Shown here piece after piece: positions 8,101 through 14,046 of a stretch of DNA of 14,046 bases (positions are counted from its first letter, which is position 1; each line of letters opens with the position of its first letter). This stretch comes from Baffinella frigidus (taxonomy: Eukaryota > Cryptophyceae > Cryptomonadales > Baffinellaceae): NCBI GenBank assembly GCA_026770585.1, contig MU646340.1, forward strand, positions 743,979 to 758,024. Reading direction: 5' to 3'. A program made the translations under genes and the position numbers. The notes below the pieces were generated by a model, which was not told where the DNA came from, did not search any database, and saw only the letters and a list, made by a program, of their open reading frames with translations.

Positions 8101-9454
8101 CCCTAAAACCTAAAACCTCAACCTCTAAAACCCTAAACCAAAATTAGTCCAGGCGCCAGGTTGGAACACCCTATCCTGGTACAAATATTCACAACCCCAC
8201 ATGTAAATAGGATCCTCCAGCATTCTCGGGTGGTTGGGAGCGGAAAAGAACCCGGGCTCAAGAAATTGGTGAGCCCAAATAGACTGAGACACTGCTCAGC
8301 GGTGCATTACGTCCCGGTCTCCTTTGCGTCCCTCCATCCTAATGCCAAAAGCAAATGTCGAAAGTTGACTAATTTCGGACGCGACGTAGTACATAAGGTT
8401 TCAATCAGAACTTTCAAAGGTGTGTAAAGCCCTCCAGTAAATTTTGTACCGAGTCGCATCCAAATAAGTCCTCCTTCAACGTTGACTGTCTGCATGATTG
8501 TGTGGGCGGCGTGGTTGGGTTTGCTCAGCCTGGCGCGTGGCCCTGCTCTCCCTTCAACCCTACTTCCTGAGACGTGGAAGCGATTAGTGCTCAACCTGAG
8601 AGGACACCAGATGCCCTCTCCTCAAACCATAGATAGTCTGAGGTACAGATGTATTCAGATGAAGGGTCACTCCTAGCTGGCCAATCCCTGGCTACGTATG
8701 GCTATCAAGTGGACCTCGTCCAGAGGCTACCTTCCTCATGCCCAACCACTCGTTTTCCTCCTCGTCAACTCAACTTTGCATGGGTACCTCGCTCATAAGA
8801 AACTGCCCCTCCCCCCAGGACCACCGCAGGGCCATAGACATAGGCCTGCTGTAGGGTCCTGGGGGGGGGCAGTTTCTTACGAGTGAGGTACCCCTGTACT
8901 CAAGCCCGCAACGTTGGCATGCGCAGACACGGGGCGTGGACGGGATGCGCGAGCGGGTGCTGCTGGGCGGGCACGCGGGCGTGCACACCGCGCACGGCAG
9001 GGGCACGCTCTTCCTCAGCGGCGGCAGCGGCCTCCTCTTCTCCAACGCGCTGGTCACGGCCTTCGCCCCCGTGGCGCCCGCACTCCTCCGCCGCTGGCTG
9101 GAGCGCGACGGGGCCCAGGCGCGGTGCGCCCCGTGCGCCGACATCGCCTTCGCGCACTTCGCCGAGCTTCTCGGGGCGCGTCTCGAGCAGCGCCCGTGCT
9201 TCTACGCCTTCTGGCCCCAGTACTACGTGGCGCAGCACCCCGGGGGAGCGCCGGGGGAGATCGCGTGGCGCGCTGGGGCGGGGGGCTTGCCTGCGAGGTG
9301 CGCGGCGGCGCGCGTCGACGTGCGGGGGCTGGGGGTGAGCGCCAGTAGCTGGTGGGCGCGGACGAGTGAGGTGTGTGGGGCGCCAGTTGCGTTCCACTAC
9401 TTGCAGCCGCGCGCCATGCGCCTGCTTCATCGCTATGTACAAGAGGTGCTGTAA
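5111..9454 (+). CDS. GT31 (fringe/core-1 galactosyltransferase-like) glycosyltransferase with Ig-like and TPR-like stem
   Basis: This is probably a type II Golgi enzyme that adds a sugar from a nucleotide donor to a glycan. Exons 5111-6124, 7550-7807 and 8927-9454 (phase 0) give 599 aa. Residues 6-22 (VLIVSLFLTLDILTLLA) form a signal anchor. Residues about 38-130 look Ig-like (RIEFLSPAPGEKLFAGEDLV ... AGHYTLFAFVEC). Residues about 188-217 form a TPR-like helix pair (WLQLGRLLQAAGRLDAAVDA). Catalytic region: VAFGIVSGTGLYFSRALAVA and YIFGDSN at the end of exon 1; KFVLALLEMHRLHPRLEWYF with CDTYVF in exon 2; LFLSGGSGLLFSNAL, CAPCAD and FHYLQP (His about 581) in exon 3. The family DxD is GCD (404-406) here, so only the last Asp remains. 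The exon 1/2 join has an alternative (6135 to 7519) adding 14 residues. Substrate unknown. The start is the Met directly before the anchor. Introns of 1425 and 1119 nt are packed with repeats. Confidence 0.83.
6316..6449. mobile_element. 134-bp foldback (MITE-like) element
   Basis: The left end TGAAATTAGATTCGTAAAGC pairs with the right end (GCCTTGCGAATCTAATTTCA); the arms run about 27 bp with two mismatches, then a shared GTACAAA. It is AT-rich in a GC-rich gene and lies wholly inside GT31 intron 1. No clear target duplication is visible, and no protein is encoded. Confidence 0.7.
6826..6862. repeat. Dispersed repeat A, partial copy
   Basis: ACCAGATGCCCTCACATTAC, then ACCATAGATAG, matches the start of the fuller copies at 7197 and 8604. 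Similarity stops after about 35 bp. Confidence 0.6.
7134..7196. repeat. Dispersed repeat B, copy 2
   Basis: It carries CCCGTGACTG, TCAACAAC, CACATTTAAAA and TCCAGCCTCGAGTGGCAG in the same order as 89-153. It runs directly into repeat A copy 1, so B and A may be parts of one longer element. Confidence 0.6.
7197..7321. repeat. Dispersed repeat A, copy 1
   Basis: It shares GCAGATGCC, ACCATAGATA, TGAGGTA, AGATGTAT, GTCACTCCTAG, TATGGCTA and AAGTGGACCTCG, in order, with 8603-8725. Overall similarity is high but not exact. It is non-coding and lies in GT31 intron 1. Confidence 0.75.
7941..7984. repeat. 22-bp tandem duplication
   Basis: CGTTGATTGGTACGTAACTA plus GG (7941-7962) is followed directly by a second unit differing at two positions (7963-7984). 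It abuts the telomere-like block. Confidence 0.8.
7985..8139. repeat. Interstitial telomere-like repeat (CCCTAAA type) inside an intron
   Basis: About 155 bp of CCCTAAA units and variants (CCTAAAACC, CCCTAGACC, CCCTGAACC). The plus strand carries the C-rich sense. It is decayed rather than a clean array, is bordered by unique intron sequence, and lies between two confidently assigned GT31 exons. Confidence 0.85.
8603..8725. repeat. Dispersed repeat A, copy 2
   Basis: Fuller relative of 7197-7321, beginning ACCAGATGCCCTC and including ACCATAGATAGTCTGAGGTA, GGGTCACTCCTAGCTGGC and AAGTGGACCTCGTCC. Both copies lie in the same orientation in consecutive introns of one gene. Confidence 0.75.
8782..8893. 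mobile_element. Short terminal-inverted-repeat element, family A, copy 2
   Basis: GGGTACCTCGCTCATAAGAA at the left pairs with TTCTTACGAGTGAGGTACCC at the right, followed inward by a C-rich/G-rich pair. The first 18 or so bases match the kelch intron element, while the inner arms differ (AAACTGCCCC instead of GGAGCCGCAC). It is about 112 bp, too short for a protein, and ends about 33 bp before the GT31 exon 3 acceptor. Confidence 0.75.
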
Positions 9455-10252
9455 AATGAAGGAGAACGGAGGGGTGTGAGCGGACAGCATGTGTGCGAGT
9501 CATGTCCCCGGCTGCTGGACAGCCACATTATCCCTCACGTGTGAAGCTGGCTTCTCTTTGAAGAGGAACCAGGGCGAGGGGGCACAATACAATCCGGGGC
9601 TGAGAAAGCGAGTGAGCACTTTCAGGAAAGCGAGTCAGCGCTTTACCTAGCCTTCCCGGCTCTGGTGGAGACCGAACACTACCGGGATATCTGACCTAAG
9701 AAACAGAAGTTAAGAGCACAGACCGGATTTGGGCCCCCCGTTTTCTTAAGTTAGTACCAGAGGGTTGACTAAATCGTGCGTTAGTTCAACCCTTCGGCAC
9801 TAGTTTGAGAAAGAAGACACTGACCGATGTCGGAGCACCCGTGTTCTCATAGCACAGATACCCCTGTACCAGCTCAAAGCGGCAGATCAGAGCAACACGG
9901 CTCGGACCAGAGCGAACTCTGGCTGGTTCCAAGTTGGCATCTGCCTTTCCAAGTTGGCGTGATCTGCCTGAACCTCTAGTGAGGCTGTCGAGCACTAGCT
10001 TGGCGCGGCAGATTAGCCAAAGGTTCGGACCAGGGCAGGCGACTTGCTGGTTCCAAGGTTTTCCAATCTGCCTGACCCTCGTACTGAAGTGCTGCCGAGC
10101 AGGAGTGCAGACGTTGCAGCTGTACTCTCATGGAATGACCCAGCTGCTGCACAGCCACATTCTCCCCCATGTGTGAAGCCGCATTTGACCCTTCATCAGT
10201 GCGGTCAAAGTGTTGGAGCGATGTTTACTTACGCAGCGACCCCACTCTGTGC
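9455..10252. other. Convergent intergenic region, repeat-rich, no gene seen
   Basis: This 798-bp stretch lies between the GT31 stop and the end of the minus-strand gene at 10253. It holds a 22-bp tandem pair (9604-9625, 9626-9647), an inverted repeat at 9762-9792 (GGGTTGACTAA against TTAGTTCAACCC), a probable family A end remnant at 9847-9870, a diverged duplication (9880-10100), and the block CTGCTGNACAGCCACATT at 9512-9529 repeated near 10143-10161. Open frames lack protein-family features. Confidence 0.55.
9880..10100. repeat. Diverged tandem duplication of about 105 bp
   Basis: Copy 1 (9880-9993) and copy 2 (10005-10100) share, in order, GCGGCAGAT, CGGACCAG, CTGGTTCCAAG, ATCTGCCTGA, CCTC and a CGAGC end. 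The first copy has a small internal repeat of TTCCAAGTTGGC. It is non-coding. Confidence 0.6.
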
Positions 10253-10694
10253 TTAAACGTTGCGCTGCAGCTGCGTCTCGGCGGAGTCGCTGATGCCGTT
10301 GGACCACTCGGAGTTTGTGGACCCCAGCCCTTGCACCTGACCCAAGTGCAACAGGAGCGTCAGCTGCAAAAAGGTGCCAGTGAGAAGGTGTGGCTGCAGG
10401 TCCATGCTGAGACCCGTGAGCTGCAAGAGACGGCCAGGGGGAACTGGGGCTGCAGGACGGTCCAGACTGAGGCAGCCGCGCCCACTACAGCAGGACCCCT
10501 CCAGCTTTACTCTGGAACCAGCATCTTCACCTGGAGAGACGGGACAAGCAAATGCCTGGTGGACTGCACCAGGGTGCTCTCGGGCGGTGTCCGGCAAGGG
10601 CGGGCACCTTGTTGCCCATCATCCCCTCGTTGTTCGAGTCTGCCCAGTCATTGCCGAACATGAAGAGCTGCGACGCCAGCAGCGAGAAACCCAT
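10253..10694 (-). CDS. Small unrecognised gene, two-exon model
   Basis: Exon 1 (10694-10608) encodes 29 residues, including MGFSLLASQLFMF then GNDWADSNNEGMMGNK, and ends at a clean AAG/GTGCCC donor in phase 0. The last exon ends GLGSTNSEWSNGISDSAETQ plus LQRNV and stops at 10255-10253. Both parts have the strong G/C third-position bias of the other genes and Asn/Asp/Ser-rich protein-like composition. Three phase-0 acceptors fit (CTTGCAG/CTCACG, TTTTTGCAG/CTGACG, GGGTCAG/GTGCAA), giving roughly 55-85 residues. Exon 1 alone has a hydrophobic N-terminus. I do not recognise the family. The start lies 69 bp from the divergent RIIAD1-like start, which suggests a shared promoter and possibly co-expression with a ciliary gene. 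Confidence 0.38.
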
Positions 10695-10763
10695 GCCTCC
10701 TCCCTCAGCCTCCGGAACCACTCAGATTCTGGAGGGTTCAGGAGGTCCAGACAGCCGTTGATC
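10695..10763. promoter_or_regulatory. Very short divergent promoter (69 bp)
   Basis: The interval lies between the ATG of the minus-strand unknown gene and that of the RIIAD1-like gene. If both starts are right, the core promoters overlap or the leaders are antisense to each other. No TATA-like element is visible. Confidence 0.3.
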
Positions 10764-11875
10764 ATGTCCGATCCGCAGGAGGGGGTCGGGCTGTCCGAGG
10801 AGGACCAGCTCCAGCTCGATGCCAACAAGGTCATCCTCCGACCCCCCGCTTCTCGGCGCGCACGGTCCGCTAGGATGCCGCGTGCCCCATTTGCCTTCAG
10901 ACTCCCTGACTGAATCCGAGCGTTTGCCGGGTTGCTGCACTGGCTGAGGGGCGCTCAGCGCATACCTTGAGCGGTGAGCCGGGTGCTCTTCACCCTCGTC
11001 CGTGCTCGAGCCATGTTGTGTGCCTCCTCGCGAGACCGCCCCGTGACCCCTGCTGTCTTTTCTTTCTGGTCGGAACATGTGTCTCTGCAGCTGGCTGGCC
11101 ATCCAGTCAGCTGTTCCTCCGGACCAGGATCCTTCGAGGGTAAAGGAGTTGCACTGCAGGTAAGTTTTGCTCTGGTCCTAAGCTCCGTCTCAGCTACGAC
11201 GCCTTGCCCGGGGCTCCCGGCCCTTGCCCCTCTCACCCAGCCAGCCAGCCCTGGAGCTTGAGGACCTTGAGGAAGTGCGGATCCCACCCATTGGCGGAAC
11301 TGGAACGTATCATGCAGGATTGCCCTGCTTTGTTTCAAGGTTCAAACCTTCCGGTGCAGAGGAACTCAGCAGAACCGGCTAAAGAGTGATGCCCAAGGGG
11401 CATGAGAGTTACCCCCAAGAGGAACGCGCTCACTCACCCAGGATCGCAAACCAAGCAGACAAGCATAGGTGTGGCTGTACATGATGCGGTTGTACAGAAG
11501 ACTCACAGAACGCGACTCGTCTCCGGCAGGGAACTACTACGTACAAACACTCTTAAGAGCTCGCGTCCACCTCATAAGAGCTCGATTCCAACTAAGCGAC
11601 AGTTGGAACCGAGCTCGCGTACACCTACCCCTAAGCAGTCCAACCTGCCCGGTACTGACGCCGCGTGCGCCTGGTGGTGGCAGAGAAGAATCCGGATGGA
11701 CAACGAGAAGTACCTCCGGAGTCACTCCGAGCTCGCGCAGATCTCCAAGGTCCTCATCTCGGAGGTGCTGCGGGAGGCGCCCGAGGACCCCGTGAAGTTC
11801 GTCTCGGAGTACATGACGCGCCAGAACCTCAAGGCCAGGGTCGTCAAGACCGCGGAGACGATCGGCGTCTTGTAG
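10764..11875 (+). CDS. RIIAD1-like small RIIa-domain protein
   Basis: RIIa/Dpy-30-type domains are short helical dimerisation modules that dock amphipathic helices of anchoring proteins. Proteins with them often sit in cilia and flagella. Exon 1 (10764-10829) encodes 22 residues ending LSEEDQLQLDANK at donor AAG/GTCATC. Exon 2 (11684-11875) starts RRIRMDNEKYLRSHSEL and continues ISKVLISEVLREAPEDPVKF, then VSEYM, ending TIGVL. Both borders are phase 0; the product is 85 aa. Vertebrate RIIAD1 is about 92 aa and, from what I recall of the family, has the same layout: a short LS...QL...K lead-in, then RI-x-NEKYLR-x-H and the two helices. The join reproduces that spacing without gaps. A start at ATG 11696 in exon 2 would lose the lead-in. 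The intron is 854 nt. Substrate or partner is unknown. Confidence 0.75.
10830..11683 (+). other. RIIAD1-like intron (854 nt)
   Basis: It starts GTCATC and ends GGTGGTGGCAG. It contains an unused textbook donor CAG/GTAAGT at 11160, so a cryptic or alternative exon around 11077-11159 is possible. Near the 3' end, GAGCTCGCGT and CACCT occur twice (11557-11572 and 11611-11626) around a hairpin TTCCAACT (11586-11593) / AGTTGGAA (11601-11608). Confidence 0.55.
11557..11626. repeat. Direct repeat enclosing an 8-bp hairpin
   Basis: Two 16-bp copies of GAGCTCGCGTNCACCT flank the exact inverted pair TTCCAACT/AGTTGGAA with a 7-nt loop. TAAGAGCTCG also occurs twice (11554 and 11575). It lies 58 bp before the RIIAD1-like exon 2. 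Confidence 0.7.
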
Positions 11876-12191
11876 CGTGCGGGGGGGTGGGTGAAATGAA
11901 GCTGTAGTTAACTCGGGTTCCGGCAGGCGGGGAAGGTGGCGATGCCTCTGGTGCTGGCGGGGGGGGCGAGTCTTGCCACCCAAGAATTGTTGGTTGCCAC
12001 ACAGCCCCGCCAGCAACACTCCACACTGCTTGCTGCCAAGGGGTTTTCGGTGGCTGTGCCAGCGAGAATCGGTTAGGATGCCCGTTTGAACAACTTTGTG
12101 TCCCTACGGATTGCCTACCGTATGTAGGGTCCTGCGGATTATTCACTGATGGGTTATTCTCGAAATCCCTTCGTAACCCGCTGTGTGGTGC
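11876..12191. other. Convergent intergenic region with family B remnant
   Basis: No gene is seen in this 316-bp stretch. The first half is G-rich and should contain the 3' UTR of the RIIAD1-like gene. The second half (12092 onwards) is related to the 494-658 foldback element. Confidence 0.5.
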
Positions 12192-12194
12192 TCA
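12092..12194. mobile_element. Partial family B element
   Basis: On the minus strand this reads CACACAGCGGGTTACGAAGG then GATTTCG, ATAACCC, and a CATACGGTAGGCAAT block. That order matches CACACAGCGG, AGGGATTTCGAACAACCCC and CATACGACCCTACGGTAG at 498-570. Only one end is evident. Confidence 0.6.
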
Positions 12195-12528
12195 CTCGCG
12201 CACACTCGCGCATCCATAACGGTCCCTTGACTCAGTGGCCTGTCCCGCCTGATCGAAATTGTACAGAAAGTACTCGTCCCCAGCCTGTTCGAAGGTGTCG
12301 CTGGTGTGGTCCTGGTCGCGCATGACGAACGTGGTGCTGAACTCCGTAGAATCGGAGGTCTGCAGCGCACTCAAAGGCTCAGCACCTCACAGAAGGAGCG
12401 CTACACAGGCAGCACACCCTCCCCTGCTCGCATGTGCCGGGAGGGGGGGGCGGGCACGGGTGACGTGCCGTCTCCAGTTTCGGGAGATCTGAGACGGTAT
12501 CCTCCTCCTCGCCTCTGTGTCCCGACAT
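12192..12528 (-). CDS. Small acidic unrecognised protein, two-exon model
   Basis: Exon 1 (12528-12469) encodes MSGHRGEEEDTVSDLPKLET. Exon 2 (12359-12192) follows a CTGCAG acceptor and encodes TSDSTEFSTTFVMRDQDHTS, DTFEQAGDEYFLYNFDQAG and a short tail before a TGA, giving 75 aa. Acidic and aromatic residues alternate, and third positions are G/C-biased, unlike the frames opposite. Joining in phase 0 needs a GC donor (ACG/GCACGT); GT donors a few bases on give other phases. The stop falls exactly where a family B remnant begins, so the original C-terminus may have been replaced. No family is recognised, and no membrane or signal segment is seen. Confidence 0.42.
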
Positions 12529-12801
12529 CCTCAGCTGCCCTCAGCTGTCACGTGAAGCAGGGGTCCGGTCCTTCCGCTGGCCCCGAAAGCCTTTTCCGAG
12601 CGGTTCACTGGCGCGTGCTTGCCTGCTGCACACTGGCGGCTGCTTCACTCCCCGCGCTGTGCCGTTTCAGACCGACCTAGGATGAGCACTTCAGCCTCAG
12701 CCGACCGTCCCTCCCCGGATCGTGTGAGAAAGAAAAACCGTTTTTGACAGGCAAGATTCGAAGGATCCAGCTGCGGCGGAGTCTGCCCCTTCCGGCGTCC
12801 C
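12529..12801. other. Divergent intergenic region
   Basis: This 273-bp region lies between the minus-strand acidic gene and the plus-strand signal-peptide-like ORF. It includes a 21-codon plus-strand ORF (ATG at 12682, MSTSASADRPSPDRVRKKNR) that ends quickly and is probably leader. No other feature is seen. Confidence 0.35.
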
Positions 12802-12951
12802 ATGAACGCGGTGCTTGGTAAGATAGCGATGCGGCGCGGGGCGCTTCTCGCCGTGGCGTGCAGCGCAATCTGGGCCGTTGGTGGCCATTCCACGGACGCT
12901 GCGCCCAATCATACCCCCTCGAATAAATCCAATCTTGCCCCCTCGAATTAA
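12802..12951 (+). CDS. Tiny ORF with signal-peptide-like start, possibly a truncated gene
   Basis: Forty-nine codons from ATG 12802. MRRGALLAVACSAIWAVGG (from Met 10) has a basic start and a hydrophobic core typical of a secretory signal, followed by STDAAPNHTPSNKSNLAPSN, where PSNKSNLAPSN comes from a short direct repeat (CCCTCGAAT twice, about 12916 and 12941). The stop comes just before a family A remnant. It may be a first exon whose gene was interrupted by the repeats to the right. Alternative donors (TTG/GTGGCC) exist, but no downstream exon is found within the window. No function can be assigned. Confidence 0.2.
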   Translation: MNAVLGKIAMRRGALLAVACSAIWAVGGHSTDAAPNHTPSNKSNLAPSN

Positions 12952-12961
12952 TGCCTAACAC

Positions 12962-13026
12962 TCTAGGGATAGCCCTGCTGTACATGTAGGGTCCTAGGAA
13001 TAGGAGCTTTCTTACGAGCGAAGTAG
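12962..13026. mobile_element. Family A element, right-end remnant
   Basis: AGGGATAG, then GTAGGGTCCTAGGA, GGAGC and TTCTTACGAGCGAAGTA, follow the same order as the right half of the kelch intron element (AAGGGATAAG, GGTCCTGG, GGCTCCTTATGAGCGAGGTA). The left half is missing, and telomere-like repeat starts directly after. Confidence 0.6.
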
Positions 13027-13029
13027 GAA

Positions 13030-13765
13030 ATCCAAAACCCTACACCAGGTAACTCTCAAACTTCAAACAATGAAACCTAAACGCTAAACCCTAGATCTTA
13101 AACCCCAAACACTGAACCCTTAACCCTAAACCCTCAAACCCTTAACCCTAAACCCTAGATCCTAAGCCATAAACCCTGAACCCTAAACCCTAAACCCTAA
13201 ACCCTAAACCCTAAACCCTAAACCTTCAACCCTAAATCCTAAACTCCAAACTCTAAACCCGAAACCCGAAATCCGAAACACTAAACCCTCAACCGTAACC
13301 CTTAAATCCTACATCCTACACCCTAAACCTTAGAACCTTAAATCTGAACCATAAACCCTAAACCCTAGACCCTCAACCCTGAACCCAAAACACTAAAGCC
13401 TAGACCCTAAACACTAGAACCTGAACCTTATCATACCCTGCACCATAAACCCTACACTCTGAACTCCGAACCCCAAATACTAAACCCTAAACCTTGAACC
13501 AGCAATCCTAAACTCCAAACACCAAAACCAAAATCCTAAAACCTGAACACTCAACACTAAACCCTAAACCCTCAACCCTAAACCCTAAACCCTGAACCCG
13601 GACCGCTGAAGTTAACCCTAAACCCTAAAATCTAAACCCTGAACCCTAAACCCTAAACTCTAAACCCTGAACCCTGAACCCTTACCCCTAAAGCTGTCAA
13701 ACGCCTATCCCTTAAGTGATAACCTGACCACTACAACCTTAACCATAAACCATAAACCCTCGACT
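13030..13765. repeat. Large degenerate telomere-like repeat block
   Basis: About 0.7 kb built from CCCTAAA and one-step variants (CCCTGAACC, CCCTAGA, CACTAAACC, CCCAAAC). The clearest run of perfect units is at about 13182-13225. The plus strand is the C-rich strand throughout. A family A inner motif, CCTATCCCTTAAGTG, sits near its end (13704-13718). Unrelated sequence follows for about 280 bp, so the block is interstitial as assembled. Confidence 0.88.
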
Positions 13766-14046
13766 ATAAAGCCGGTTTTTTGAGCGGGCTGATCTGCAAT
13801 TACGACATCTCAAAAATTCTAACTGGCCGGAGATCCTGAGGATTTCCCATAGGCCCAAAATTCTAACTGGCCGGAAATGATTTTCAAAAAAACTTAAATT
13901 GTAAGGGCCCCCTACAATTTTAAGTCTTTTTGCTTTAAATTTTTTTTTCAAAAAAATATTTCCCATTTTTTTTCAGCCCACGGTGCACCGCATGGCGCCC
14001 CCCCACTTTTTTTTTCAGCCCACGGTGCACCGCATGGCGCCCCCCC
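13766..14046. repeat. AT-rich tail with tandem and inverted repeats
   Basis: It contains AAAATTCTAACTGGCCGGA twice (13813 and 13857, 44 bp apart), an inverted repeat centred on GGGCCCCC (arms ACTTAAATTGTA and TACAATTTTAAGT, about 13891-13926), and two units of a 42-bp repeat with CAGCCCACGGTGCACCGCAT at 13974 and 14016. The last units are divided by T and C runs, and the sequence stops in a C run. No gene is seen; the open frame on the minus strand is low-complexity. Confidence 0.7.

Larger units (their letters stand above)
7808..8926 (+). other. GT31 intron 2 (1119 nt) with telomere-like repeat
   Basis: The borders CGG/GTTGAC and GCGCAG/ACACGG are both phase 0 and join two well-conserved GT31 segments. 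The intron contains a 22-bp tandem pair, a telomere-like block, repeat A copy 2 and a short family A element close to the acceptor. I see no exon in it. Confidence 0.75.

Noticed and set aside
9640-9740. 5S rRNA-like string (ACCGAAC...CAGAAGTTAAG)
   Set aside because: Only short fragments resemble 5S rRNA. The overall length, order and pairing do not fit, so no RNA gene was called.
10374-10763. Upstream extension of the RIIAD1-like frame and the plus-strand frame 10169-10663
   Set aside because: The sequence before ATG 10764 is low-complexity and not family-like. The minus strand there has better coding character.
11077-11274. Alternative first exons of the RIIAD1-like gene (ATG 11077, donor CAG/GTAAGT at 11160, small exon 11241-11274)
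   Set aside because: Phases fit, but the 10764-10829 exon reproduces family spacing before NEKYLR without gaps. The alternative gives a less family-like lead-in. It may still be an alternative transcript.
13030-13765. True chromosome end
   Set aside because: The repeats are heavily decayed, run in the C-rich sense towards the right, and are followed by about 280 bp of other sequence.
1-14046. CRISPR array, tRNA, rRNA or prokaryotic operon
   Set aside because: No spaced identical repeats with unique spacers, no tRNA-like cloverleaf with a T-loop consensus, and genes are spliced and alternate strands.

Overview
The window is nuclear DNA from a microbial eukaryote. It shows spliced genes with mostly GT-AG and some probable GC-AG introns, strongly G/C-biased third codon positions, no bacterial-style operons, and many small inverted-repeat elements. 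Two blocks of degenerate CCCTAAA (TTTAGGG-type) repeat are present. A RIIAD1-like gene suggests a lineage that builds, or once built, cilia or flagella. A GC-rich flagellate alga or related protist fits best, but no gene here fixes the lineage. Both ends stop in G or C homopolymers, as assembly breaks often do.

Layout. 1-772: repeats (hairpin, 33-bp tandem, foldback element, 23-bp tandem array). 773-2400 (+): kelch-repeat gene; one of its introns is almost entirely a terminal-inverted-repeat element. 2627-4889 (-): nine-exon gene encoding a C2 domain followed by a PDZ domain. 4890-5110: 221-bp shared divergent promoter. 5111-9454 (+): three-exon GT31 (fringe/core-1 galactosyltransferase-like) gene with a signal anchor, an Ig-like segment and a TPR-like hairpin before the catalytic region; its two large introns are full of repeats, including telomere-like repeat. 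9455-10252: non-coding, repeat-rich. 10253-10694 (-): small unrecognised gene. 10764-11875 (+): RIIAD1-like gene with an 854-nt intron. 12192-12528 (-): small acidic unrecognised gene whose stop lies at a repeat edge. 12802-12951 (+): tiny signal-peptide-like ORF. 12952-14046: element remnant, about 0.7 kb of degenerate telomere-like repeat, and an AT-rich tail ending in a 42-bp tandem repeat.

The genes alternate strand without exception, forming head-to-head pairs (C2-PDZ/GT31, unknown/RIIAD1-like) and tail-to-tail pairs. No shared pathway is evident. GT31 points to Golgi glycosylation, C2-PDZ to membrane or scaffold assembly, RIIAD1-like to cilia, and kelch to protein interaction. Exon models were built by hand from phase-compatible splice sites and protein-family fit, not from transcripts.
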